Shown: piece by piece, positions 25,891-33,651 of the stretch
Position numbering within the stretch: the stretch's first letter is position 1
Layout: every line of letters starts with the position of its first letter
DNA from: a bacterium
Lineage (GTDB): Bacteria > Acidobacteriota > Terriglobia > Terriglobales > Acidobacteriaceae
NCBI GenBank assembly: GCA_026225095.1
Contig: JAMFSC010000014.1
Coordinates: 1 to 51,114, forward strand
Direction of reading: 5' to 3'
Length of the DNA: 51,114 nucleotides
The notes under the pieces: generated by a model
What the model was told of the DNA's origin: nothing
Seen by the model: only the letters and a program-made list of their open reading frames with translations
The model's database searches: none
Made by a program: the position numbers and the translations under genes

Positions 25891-27192
25891 CTAGCAGGGG
25901 CAGAGGGACGTTAGGTGGGTGAAGAACTCGGGAAACGAGATGGCGGCGGCCTCTGCGCCGTCGATCTCGGTCTCGCCTGTGGCGCGGAGGGCGGCGATGG
26001 AGAAGGCCATGGCGATGCGGTGGTCGGAGCCGGAGTCGATTTTGGCTCCGTGGAGCTGCTGATTGCCGGGGATGTCGAGGCCATCTTCGAACTCGGTGAA
26101 GGCCGCGCCCATGGCGGACAAGTTCTTTGCTACGAGGGCGATGCGGTCGGACTCCTTCACCCTTAGTTCAGCCGCGTCGCGGATGCGGATGCCTTCGCCG
26201 GTGTAGGGGGCGATGGCGGCGATGACGGGGAGCTCGTCGATGAGCTGCGCGGTGAGGGCTCCGGAGATGTCGATGCCGCGGAGGGGGCCGGGGGAACGGT
26301 TGACCTGGATGGTTCCGATGAGTTCGCCGTACTGCTCTTCGACGTTGAGAATGTTGATCTTGCCGCCCAGGGCGGTGATCACGTCGAGAAGCGCGGAGCG
26401 GGTGGGATTGAGGCCGATGGAGTCGAGGACAAGGTTGGAGTCGGGGAAGAGGAGGGCGGCGCAGAGGAAGAAGGCAGCGGAGGAGAGGTCGCCGGGAACG
26501 GTGGCGTCGATGGCGGTGAGCTTCTGCTGGCCGGGGATGGAGAGGTGCTCGAGGAGGCCGGTACGGGAGCGGGTGAGGGTGGCTCCGAAGGCGCGGAGGG
26601 CGTGTTCGGAGTGGTCGCGGGTTCGGATGGCCTCGGCGATGGTGGTGGTGCCTTCGGCTTGAAGACCGGCGAAGAGGATGGCGGTCTTGACCTGGGCGGA
26701 GGGAATTGGGGTAGTGAAATCAATGGCTTGGAGGGGGCGGCCGTGGATGGTGATGGGGGCGTGGCCTTCGGTGAGATGGATTTCCGCGCCCATCTGGGAG
26801 AGGGGTTTGCGGATTCGCTCCATGGGGCGGGGGGTGAGGGAGTGGTCGCCGATGAGGGTGTAGGTGCCTGGGTGGGAGGCAATGAGGCCGGCGATCATAC
26901 GCATGGTGGAGCCGGAGTTGCCGCAATCGAGGGTGAAGTTGCCGGGCTCCCACTGGCCGGCGGTGCCGGTGACGGAGACAAGTTGGGAATCCGACTTATC
27001 TACTTGTGCGCCAAGGGTTTGCATACAAGAGAGGGTGGAGTGGGGGTCGGCTCCGGTCGAGAAGTTGGCGAGACGGGAGGTTCCCTGGGCGAGGCCGGCG
27101 AGCATGGCGTAGCGATGGGAGATGGATTTGTCTCCGGGGAGGGTGAGGGAGCCTTGCAGGGTGCGGGCTGGGCGAACGATCTGGTTGGACAT
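25891..27192 (-). CDS. aroA: 3-phosphoshikimate 1-carboxyvinyltransferase (EPSP synthase)
   Basis: Sixth step of the shikimate pathway: shikimate-3-phosphate plus PEP gives EPSP. 433 residues, typical length. Motifs: LQGSLTLPGDKSISHRYAML, LDCGNSGSTMRMIAGL, PGDLSSAAFFL, ELRVKESDRIA, and SGSDHRIAMAFSIAAL with the catalytic Lys/Asp/Glu/Arg residues present. The active-site loop reads CGNSGSTMR, that is NSGST rather than NAGTA, the second-Gly-to-Ser type of change seen in class II-like enzymes. Divergent from the TPR-glycosyltransferase gene. No strong ribosome binding site before the ATG. Confidence 0.95.
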   Translation of the reverse strand: MSNQIVRPARTLQGSLTLPGDKSISHRYAMLAGLAQGTSRLANFSTGADPHSTLSCMQTLGAQVDKSDSQLVSVTGTAGQWEPGNFTLDCGNSGSTMRMIAGLIASHPGTYTLIGDHSLTPRPMERIRKPLSQMGAEIHLTEGHAPITIHGRPLQAIDFTTPIPSAQVKTAILFAGLQAEGTTTIAEAIRTRDHSEHALRAFGATLTRSRTGLLEHLSIPGQQKLTAIDATVPGDLSSAAFFLCAALLFPDSNLVLDSIGLNPTRSALLDVITALGGKINILNVEEQYGELIGTIQVNRSPGPLRGIDISGALTAQLIDELPVIAAIAPYTGEGIRIRDAAELRVKESDRIALVAKNLSAMGAAFTEFEDGLDIPGNQQLHGAKIDSGSDHRIAMAFSIAALRATGETEIDGAEAAAISFPEFFTHLTSLCPC

Positions 27193-27476
27193 TGAACTTG
27201 ATTCTAGTTGAGGGCGGGGAGGAGGCGGAATTCGGGCGAAAATTGCGTTGCAGGATGTGGGCCATTGTATGGAAAAACTGGACAGCGGTCACGTTCTTCG
27301 CGTGGTGGAAGCCGCGTCTGGAGCGGGTTTTGACGTCTTGGGGGCGTTTTTTTCAACCGTGTGGTTTGGCCCTTGGCGTGCGTTGTTGGGATGCGCACTT
27401 TTTGTGGTGCAACCTAAGTGAGGGCTCATCGACGGGGTGTCGCTTTGGCATCCGTCATGCACATCAGGCAGACGAT

Positions 27477-28979
27477 ATGACTCCTGAAAAGATTGAAGCT
27501 GAGGGTGGCGCGGGTGCGATGTCTCCTCCTGTACCGGTGAGAACGGCGGGCTTCTATGCCGGATTGCGGGGTGGGGGGATGGGACATGCGGGTGAGCTTG
27601 CGAGTGCGGTGCGGGAGTATCAGAGCGTGCTCCTGGTGGACCCTCGAAACTTTGCGGCCTGGAACAATATGGGGAATATCTTCGCGTCGCTGAAGGACTG
27701 GCCGACGGCCCGGATCTTTCTGGAGCAGGCGGAGACGATCAGTCCGAGGAACGCGTCGGTGCTGAACAACCTGGCGAATGTGCTGGAGCAGTGTGGCGAG
27801 TCGGAGCGGAGCGCTGAGAAGCGCCGGTCGGCGGTGGAGTTGGAGCCGGAGAACCCACAGTTTCGCAATAATCTGGGCAACAGCCTGCGGGGCCTGAAGG
27901 ACTGGGCGGCGGCTGAGGAGATGTTGAACTCCGCGCTCGCCGTGCGGGAGGACTACCCGGCGGCGTACGTCAACCTGGCTTACCTGTTTTACGAACAGGG
28001 GAAGTTGGAGGAGGCGGAGCGGCTCTACCGGATTGCGATTGTGCTGGACCCGGAGTACGCGTTGGCGCACACCTGCCTGGGGCAGCTTCTGCTGTACCGG
28101 GGATACTTTCGAGAGGGTTGGATGGAGCAGGAGTGGCGCTGGCGGTGGGGTGACTTTCCTTCTCCGCCACGGAGCTTTGAGCAGCCGCTGTGGGGTGGCG
28201 AGGAGGTGCGGGGGAGGAGAGTTCTGCTCCATGCGGAGCAGGGATTCGGGGACGCGATCCAGTTTGCGCGGTATGTTCCGATGGTGGCGGCGCTGGGTGC
28301 TCACGTGATCCTGGAGGTGCACCCGGAGCTGGTGGGTGTGATGGATTCGGTCGCGGGGGTGTCGGAGCTGGTGGCGCGGGGGGATGCGCTGCCGGAGTTC
28401 GACGTGCACTGCCCTTTGCTGAGCCTGCCGTATGTGTTCGATACGACCCTGGAGACGATCCCGGGGGAGGTTCCGTATCTGCGCGCGGTGGGGGAGGCTC
28501 CGTTGTGGCTGGACGGGAGTGGCAGGAAGGGGAAGAGGGTGGGGGTGGTGTGGGCAGGGAATCCGGCGAACCGAGTGGATCGGCGGCGCTCCATTGCTGT
28601 GTCGGAGCTGAGGGAAGTGCTGTCCGTGGAGGGGGTGGAGTTTTACTCGTTTCAGCGAGGTGGGGGGAGCGAGGAGGAGATAGCCGGGCTGGGGTTTGAC
28701 GGGGCTCTGCCGGAGACGGGCGACTTTCAGGCTACGGCCGTGGCGCTACGGGAGATGGACATGCTGATCAGTGTGGATACGGCGGTGGCTCACATGGCGG
28801 GGGCACTGGGGTTGCCGGTGTGGATTGTGTTGCCCTTTGTGGCGGATTGGCGGTGGATGGAGGATGGGACGGGAAGCCCGTGGTACCCGGGGGCGAGGCT
28901 GTTTCGGCAAGGGGAAGATCGGCGGTGGGATGGGGTGATCGCGAGGGTTCGGCGGGAGTTGGTGGAGTGGGTGGGGTGA
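27477..28979 (+). CDS. TPR protein with glycosyltransferase family 9-like domain (copy 1)
   Basis: 501 residues from the ATG at 27477 (MTPEKIEAEGG). The frame is open further upstream, but that part is not domain-like. Residues about 45-240 form at least five TPR units (e.g. AVREYQSVLLVDPRNFAAWNNMGNIFASLKDW; AERLYRIAIVLDPEYALAHTCLGQLLLYRG). A glycosyltransferase 9/heptosyltransferase-like domain follows: WGGEEVRGRRVLLHAEQGFGDAIQFARYVPM, then KGKRVGVVWAGNP and the donor-binding DMLISVDTAVAHMAGALGLPVWIVLP. Such two-part proteins probably glycosylate exported protein or glycan. The acceptor is unknown. A paralogue with the same architecture lies at 29515-31086. Confidence 0.82.
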   Translation: MTPEKIEAEGGAGAMSPPVPVRTAGFYAGLRGGGMGHAGELASAVREYQSVLLVDPRNFAAWNNMGNIFASLKDWPTARIFLEQAETISPRNASVLNNLANVLEQCGESERSAEKRRSAVELEPENPQFRNNLGNSLRGLKDWAAAEEMLNSALAVREDYPAAYVNLAYLFYEQGKLEEAERLYRIAIVLDPEYALAHTCLGQLLLYRGYFREGWMEQEWRWRWGDFPSPPRSFEQPLWGGEEVRGRRVLLHAEQGFGDAIQFARYVPMVAALGAHVILEVHPELVGVMDSVAGVSELVARGDALPEFDVHCPLLSLPYVFDTTLETIPGEVPYLRAVGEAPLWLDGSGRKGKRVGVVWAGNPANRVDRRRSIAVSELREVLSVEGVEFYSFQRGGGSEEEIAGLGFDGALPETGDFQATAVALREMDMLISVDTAVAHMAGALGLPVWIVLPFVADWRWMEDGTGSPWYPGARLFRQGEDRRWDGVIARVRRELVEWVG

Positions 28980-29093
28980 GCGAAGTTGGTGTTGGGCAGG
29001 GGAGAGCAGTGCAGATTCTGAGGGAGATGACAGTTCAGCGCTTGTTCGCTGGGGCGGATTTGGTGTTGGTATAGAGTCCGCGGCGGGGAGGTA

Positions 29094-29112
29094 TGGCGCT
29101 CCGGCCCACCTT
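29094..29112. repeat. Fragment of intergenic repeat family 2
   Basis: The 19 bases TGGCGCTCCGGCCCACCTT match exactly the left end of the family 2 copy at 36348; the hairpin's right arm is missing. It lies in the 227-base gap between the first TPR-glycosyltransferase and the NHL fragment, which holds nothing else I can identify. Confidence 0.55.
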
Positions 29113-29206
29113 GGAGCCCCTTTGTGCCAGTCTTGATATTTCAAAAATTAGAAGAAACTAATCCTCAACGCCGAGTTGGGAGCGGGGAATGCATACTTCC
29201 ATCTGA

Positions 29207-29518
29207 TTGAAAGGAATTTATGTACATAACAGCGCTACAGATGTCGGCCCATATTCTTTATCTAAGAAGATTAGGCGCTTCCGCTGTGCTATTGGAACAA
29301 TTTGTATGTTAGCACCGATGGTATTCCCAAGCCCTGCCTTGACGCAGACAGGAACTTTTTCCACCGTCGTGGGTATTGGGATAGCAGGTTATAGCGGTGA
29401 TGGAGGACCGGCGACTGCTGCCAAACTGTGGGGTCCAGTCAGTGTTGTCCTTCGCAGTAGTGGCGATCTCTCCATCACTGATTCCATTCATCAACGAGTT
29501 CGGAAGGTATCGCATTGA
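29207..29518 (+). pseudogene. Truncated NHL-repeat exported protein (stub)
   Basis: 103 residues from a TTG (29207) with a signal-peptide-like segment (IRRFRCAIGTICMLAPMVFP, then SPALTQ), followed by a single NHL unit: STVVGIGIAGYSGDGGPATA, LWGPVSVVLRSSGDLSITDS and HQRVRKVSH. Intact NHL proteins carry four to six such units and run to several hundred residues, so this looks like the 5' stump of a larger gene. The stop (TTGA) overlaps the start of the next glycosyltransferase, and GGAAGG just before that start lies within this reading frame, so translation could be coupled. A small functional exported peptide cannot be excluded. The local composition is more AT-rich than the neighbourhood. Confidence 0.55.
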
Positions 29519-31086
29519 GTGGAACAGTGGCCTTGGTCCTCCACGAAGGGAGGATCAAGGATGCCTCAGACCTCTATTCCGATCCTGCAGAAGCGGCGGT
29601 TCGCTTTGAACGCGGCTGTAACTGGGCAAGAGCAGGCGAACACGAGAATGCAGTTGAAGAGCTGCGGGCCGCTATCCGACTCGCTCCAAAGCACGCAGAG
29701 TACCGCTATTATCTTGGCGTTTCGCTACAAGCCCAAGGCCACCATGAGGCGGCAGCCGCAGTTTATGGCGGATGCATCGAGATCGATTGCGGAACTCACG
29801 CTGCGTGGTGCAATCTTGGGATCGTCTTGGCCGAATCCGGAGATACCGCGAACGCTATAGCTTGTTTTCAAAAGATGTTGAAGTTGAGGCCTAGCGATGC
29901 GGATGCCCACTTTAATCTCGGCGTTTGTCTGGCGGGAGAGTGGGAGCATACCAGAGCTGTTGAACATCTGAAAATGGCAATCGCAATTCGCCCAACATCG
30001 ATGGCGGCTCATCTGTGGTTGGGGAAATCGCTTTACGTTCTCGGGGACATTCGAACTGCTGTTGCTTCCTATCGAAAGGCACTTCGGTACGAGCCAGCTT
30101 CAGCGGAGGCGCATTGGGCGCTAAGTCTTGCCCATCTCATAAGGGGCGAGTATGCGACAGGATGGAAGGAATACGAATGGCGATGGAAATGGCCACAATT
30201 TCCTTCTCCCCAACGGAACTTCCAGCAGGCACAGTGGAAAGGGGAAGCCCTGAATGGCCGCACCATACTGCTGCATGCCGAACAGGGGTTTGGCGATACG
30301 CTCCAGTTTGCACGCTATGTTCCATTCGTGTCCCAGGCGGGTGGGCGCGTCATCCTGGAGGTGCCTGCCGCCCTATACAAACTGATGCGGAACTCGTTCG
30401 GTGTGGTGGAGTGCATTCCATCTGGAGGCGATCTACCGGATTTTGCGCTGCACTGCCCGTTGATGAGCCTACCGCTTGCATTCGGAACGACCCTTCAAAC
30501 AATACCGAGCCCTGCTCGGCTATCTGCGACGGCATCCCGTGAGCCATTCGGTGATTCGTACTTGCCCCGTGTTGGCCTTGTATGGGCCGGAGGGCGTGGA
30601 CATGAATGGAACAGCCGACGTTCGCTCAGCCTAAAACAATTCTCGCCCCTATGGGGGGTCTCGGGCTCGGTTCAATTTGTATCCTTACAAACGGGTCCCG
30701 CTGCGGCACAAATGACGGATGCCCCGATCGCGGTTGTCGACGGTGTAGCCTCGGTTGAGGATTTTGCTGACACCGCGAAGGTCTTGGCAGGACTGGACCT
30801 AGTCATCACTGTGGATACCGCGGTGGCTCACCTGGCAGGATCCATGGGGAAGCCCGTTTGGATTCTTCTTGCCGAGACACCGGACTGGCGGTGGGGATTG
30901 GAAGGGGAGATGACGCCATGGTACCCCACAGCCCGCCTGTTTCGCGCATCCCGCCAAGGTGGTTGGCCCGAATTGTTTGAGCGCGTCGCTACCGAGTTGG
31001 GGTCGGGGGCCAAGTTCCGAGCTAGCGCGGCCGCCGCAAGCAAGATATGCACTAGCGCGAATGCTCTATCATCTTGCACTCTCTGA
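29515..31086 (+). CDS. TPR protein with glycosyltransferase family 9-like domain (copy 2)
   Basis: 523 residues starting at a TTG (29515) with GGAAGG seven bases before. Residues 25-220 are TPR units (NAVEELRAAIRLAPKHAEYR, AVASYRKALRYEPASAEAHW). The second half matches copy 1 closely: GRTILLHAEQGFGDTLQFARYVPF, LPDFALHCPLMSLPLAFGTTLQTIPSPARL, LDLVITVDTAVAHLAGSMGKPVWILL. It ends with an extra Ser/Ala-rich tail (ASAAAASKICTSANALSSCTL). DNA here is noticeably more AT-rich and less regular in codon use than copy 1, so the two are unlikely to be a recent duplication; horizontal acquisition of this copy is possible. Glycosylation target unknown. Confidence 0.8.
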   Translation: MSGTVALVLHEGRIKDASDLYSDPAEAAVRFERGCNWARAGEHENAVEELRAAIRLAPKHAEYRYYLGVSLQAQGHHEAAAAVYGGCIEIDCGTHAAWCNLGIVLAESGDTANAIACFQKMLKLRPSDADAHFNLGVCLAGEWEHTRAVEHLKMAIAIRPTSMAAHLWLGKSLYVLGDIRTAVASYRKALRYEPASAEAHWALSLAHLIRGEYATGWKEYEWRWKWPQFPSPQRNFQQAQWKGEALNGRTILLHAEQGFGDTLQFARYVPFVSQAGGRVILEVPAALYKLMRNSFGVVECIPSGGDLPDFALHCPLMSLPLAFGTTLQTIPSPARLSATASREPFGDSYLPRVGLVWAGGRGHEWNSRRSLSLKQFSPLWGVSGSVQFVSLQTGPAAAQMTDAPIAVVDGVASVEDFADTAKVLAGLDLVITVDTAVAHLAGSMGKPVWILLAETPDWRWGLEGEMTPWYPTARLFRASRQGGWPELFERVATELGSGAKFRASAAAASKICTSANALSSCTL

Positions 31087-31104
31087 AACGGCCACTCGGG
31101 ATGA

Positions 31105-31171
31105 GTCTTAGCGACGATGAGATGTGTCGCGAAGGTGCGCACCCGGGTTCATACCAACAGGCAATCCGATC
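31105..31171. repeat. Intergenic repeat family 2, degenerate copy
   Basis: CTTAGCGACGATGAGA and GTGTCGCGAAGGTG match the copy at 36348-36438, as does CATACCAACAGGCAATCCGA at the right end. The left outer arm (CCCAC) has been lost, so the hairpin is shortened. It lies between convergent genes. Confidence 0.65.
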
Positions 31172-31189
31172 CAGGACGGCGGGCCTGGG

Positions 31190-31783
31190 TTAACCCTGTG
31201 GCAGGTTCGCGCTGGCACTCACACATCCGTCCGGCCCGATGTGTTCGTAGGGGCTGTGGTCGGCGTGGAGGCTGATGTCGCCAGTGGGGTTTGCGTCTGT
31301 GGAGGGGTTGATGCTGGGGTCGGGGCTGAGGCTGGGGTCGGTGCTTGCGATTGGATCGGTGCTGACGCTTGGGTTAGTGCTTGAATTTGGGTTGGTGCTT
31401 ACGGATGGGTCGGCGCTGACGCTTTGGTTGGTATCCAAGGTTGCGTCGGTGCCTGGGGGAGGGTTGTTGCTGAGGCCTGGGTCGGTGATGTTGGGGGTGG
31501 GTACGGGACTTTGCGTGGCGCTCGCGTTCTGGAAGGCGACCTCGGCGGCGTTCGCCTCAGCGCTGAGGGTGACGTTGTCGACGACTTCGTTCTGGTTGGC
31601 ACGGTTGCTGGTTTCGACCGATGAGGCGTGCGCGGCTGCAGCCAGGTCAGAGGCATGGGAAGCGAGGAGCGCGTGCGCGAGGCGAAGGGTGGAAGCGGAG
31701 GTGGACCTGGCTGACACGAGTTCGGCTTCTACGTCGGGGATTGGCGTGATGGCACTGACCAAATCGGAAATTGGCTCGATCAT
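31190..31783 (-). CDS. Hypothetical protein with Ser/Thr-Asx-Pro repeat tail
   Basis: 197 residues. The first 85 are helical, Ala/Ser-rich and without a signal peptide (MIEPISDLVSAITPIPDVEAE; TLRLAHALLASHASDLAAAA). From about residue 95 the sequence turns disordered and Pro-rich. From about 115 to 165 it becomes a run of six-residue units of the form S-x-S-T-(N/D)-P: SVSADP, SVSTNP, NSSTNP, SVSTDP, IASTDP, SLSPDP. AGGAG six bases before the ATG supports real translation. I recognise no family. The tail resembles phase-variable or linker-like structural repeats; no localisation signal is visible. Confidence 0.7.
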   Translation of the reverse strand: MIEPISDLVSAITPIPDVEAELVSARSTSASTLRLAHALLASHASDLAAAAHASSVETSNRANQNEVVDNVTLSAEANAAEVAFQNASATQSPVPTPNITDPGLSNNPPPGTDATLDTNQSVSADPSVSTNPNSSTNPSVSTDPIASTDPSLSPDPSINPSTDANPTGDISLHADHSPYEHIGPDGCVSASANLPQG

Positions 31784-31923
31784 GAAGTTCTCCTGATTGG
31801 TTTATCGGCAGGGTGTGTCGACAGGAAGAGAGAATTTCTTTAGGACTTTGGGCAAAGACCGTTATTCCAAAGTGACCGAATCCTTTTGGCGTGGCATGGA
31901 CTCTATAGCGGATTTGGTGGTGG

Positions 31924-31996
31924 TGTAGAGGAAAACAAACGCAGATTCCCTCTGGGAATGACAGACAAAAAGGCAAAGACCACTCCAGCAAAGCTA
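31924..31996. repeat. Intergenic repeat family 3, copy a
   Basis: In the gap 31784-32119, which holds no gene. It contains ATTCCCTCTGGGAAT (inverted repeat), then GACAGACAAAAAGGCAAAG and CCACTCCAGCAAAG. The same order of blocks recurs at 32042-32121 and 45566-45634. Confidence 0.7.
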
Positions 31997-32041
31997 ACGT
32001 TGCCTCTAGCCCTCGGGCCGGTGGGAATTGGGGGGCCGGAG

Positions 32042-32121
32042 GAGTGGAGGACACACGCAGACTCGCTTCGGGATGACAGACAAAAGGGCAAAGGCCAGTG
32101 CAGCAAACCTGACTTTGCTCT
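32042..32121. repeat. Intergenic repeat family 3, copy b
   Basis: GTGGAGGACACACGCAGA, GGGATGACAGACAAAAGGGC, AAAGGCCAGTGCAGCAAA: a diverged tandem neighbour of copy a, about 45 bases further on. Its right end reaches the stop codon of the histidine kinase gene. Confidence 0.7.
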
Positions 32122-33640
32122 AGTTGCTTGGTTTGGCGGGGGTGGTGGTGTTCTGGGTGGGGAGGCGGACGAGGAAGATGGTGCTGCCGGGAGTTGAGGT
32201 GAAGCGGATGGTTCCACCGAACTGCTCTACGAAGCGCTGGACGATTCCGAGGCCGAGGCCGGTGCCTACTCCGGCGGGCTTGGTGGTGTAGAACGGGTCG
32301 AAGATGTGGGGCTGGACGTCGAGGGGGATTCCAGGGCCGTTGTCTTCGATGGTGATGCAGAGGAAAGAATCTTCCTGGGCGTCGGGGCTGGTGTCTTTGG
32401 GGGTCTCGAGCCAGGTCTTGATGCGGATGCGGCCGTGCTCGGGGACGGCGTCGATGGCGTTGTCGAGGACGTTGGTCCAGATCTGGTTGAGGCCGGAGCA
32501 GGCGGACTGGAGCGTGGGGAGGTTGGGGTCGAGGGATTTTTCGAGGGTGATCTGCTTCTCGCGCATCTTGTGGCCAAGGATGACGAGGGTGGCGTAGATG
32601 CTCTCGTTGACGTTGACGACCTGGCGCTGGCCCTGGCCCTCGTAGGCGTAGGATTTGACGGCTCCGACGAGGGTGGAGACGCGGCCGATGGACTCCTCGA
32701 TGGTTCCGACGAGCTGCATGGAGGAGATCATGGCTCCGAGCCAGTTGAGGGCGTCGGAGAAGGTGTCGTCGACGAAGTGGTCGCGGGCACACTCGAGCTC
32801 TTGGGAGTTGAGGCCGATGGTGACGAGGGTGGGGGCTAGCTTCCAGGCGTTTTCGACGCGGGAGGACTCGAGCCAGTCGGCGAGCGCCTCTTCGGCGTCG
32901 CTTTGTTCGAGGGAGTTGAGTTGGACGGGCTTGGCGACGAGGGCGCGGGCCTGGAGGTCGAGGAGGCACTGCTTCTGATCGGGGAGGAGGCTCTTGCGGG
33001 TGAAGCGGCCGCCGAGCTCGTGCATGCGGAGAAGGTTTTCTCGAAGCTGGGTGGAGGCGCGGCGGGCTGCGGCTCCGGGATTGTTGAGCTCGTGCATGAG
33101 GCCGGCGGCGAGGGTTCCGAGGGCGGCCATCTTCTCCTGGTGGACGGCTCCGGACTGCATTTTTTGCAGGCGCATGGCCATGTTGCCGAGGATGGCCTTG
33201 CGGACCTCGGGGCAGGTGGTCATGAGCTCCCAGAACTGGTCTTCGGTGAAGCGGAGGAGGTGCGAGGACTCGACGGCCTCGATGGTGGTCTGGTTCTGGA
33301 TGTTGGCGAGGAGGGGGAGTTCGCCGAAGGCGGTGCCGGGGGGCATGATGTAGACGGGATTCTGGTCGCCATCCTGCCGGGTGTGGAAGATGCGGAGCTT
33401 TCCGGTGAGGAGGATCCAGAAGAAACGGGCGACCTCGCCCTGGCGCTCGATGATGTCTCCGGGCTCTCGGTGCACCTGCTCGACGTCCTCGAGGCAGTCC
33501 ATGTCGTCTTCGTCGAGGGAGGCGAGGATGGGGACGGTTCGGAGGCTCGCGAGGAGGGCTGCGCGGTCGAGTCGGGTGGGGGGTGGCGCCACGGGGGCTG
33601 GCGAGGAGGATTCAGGGACGGGTTGGGAAGAAGGGGTCAT
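32120..33640 (-). CDS. Sensor histidine kinase with N-terminal cyclic nucleotide-binding domain
   Basis: 506 residues, no transmembrane segment, so cytosolic. Residues about 35-155 form a cNMP-binding/CRP-like sensor (PGDIIERQGEVARFFWILLTGKLRIF, PGTAFGELPLLANIQNQTTIEAVE). Then an H-box with the phospho-His in LGTLAAGLMHELNNPGAAARRA, a helical linker, an N-box NQIWTNVLDNAIDAV, G1 DNGPGIP, F-box and G2 GTGLGLGI. All catalytic residues are visible. It follows the response-regulator/reductase fusion by 11 bases on the same strand, so the two form one operon and are probably cognate. Ligand binding by the sensor domain is inferred from fold only; the Arg that contacts the cyclic phosphate is not where I would expect it in the GELPLLANIQNQTT loop. 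Confidence 0.92.
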   Translation of the reverse strand: MTPSSQPVPESSSPAPVAPPPTRLDRAALLASLRTVPILASLDEDDMDCLEDVEQVHREPGDIIERQGEVARFFWILLTGKLRIFHTRQDGDQNPVYIMPPGTAFGELPLLANIQNQTTIEAVESSHLLRFTEDQFWELMTTCPEVRKAILGNMAMRLQKMQSGAVHQEKMAALGTLAAGLMHELNNPGAAARRASTQLRENLLRMHELGGRFTRKSLLPDQKQCLLDLQARALVAKPVQLNSLEQSDAEEALADWLESSRVENAWKLAPTLVTIGLNSQELECARDHFVDDTFSDALNWLGAMISSMQLVGTIEESIGRVSTLVGAVKSYAYEGQGQRQVVNVNESIYATLVILGHKMREKQITLEKSLDPNLPTLQSACSGLNQIWTNVLDNAIDAVPEHGRIRIKTWLETPKDTSPDAQEDSFLCITIEDNGPGIPLDVQPHIFDPFYTTKPAGVGTGLGLGIVQRFVEQFGGTIRFTSTPGSTIFLVRLPTQNTTTPAKPSN

Positions 33641-33651
33641 TTTTCAGTGGG

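Noticed and set aside
29220..29312. Short frame from ATG 29220 (MYITALQM) with AAGGA before it
   Set aside because: About 30 codons, no motif, and in a different frame from the clear NHL repeat. It does have the better ribosome binding site, so it remains a minor possibility.
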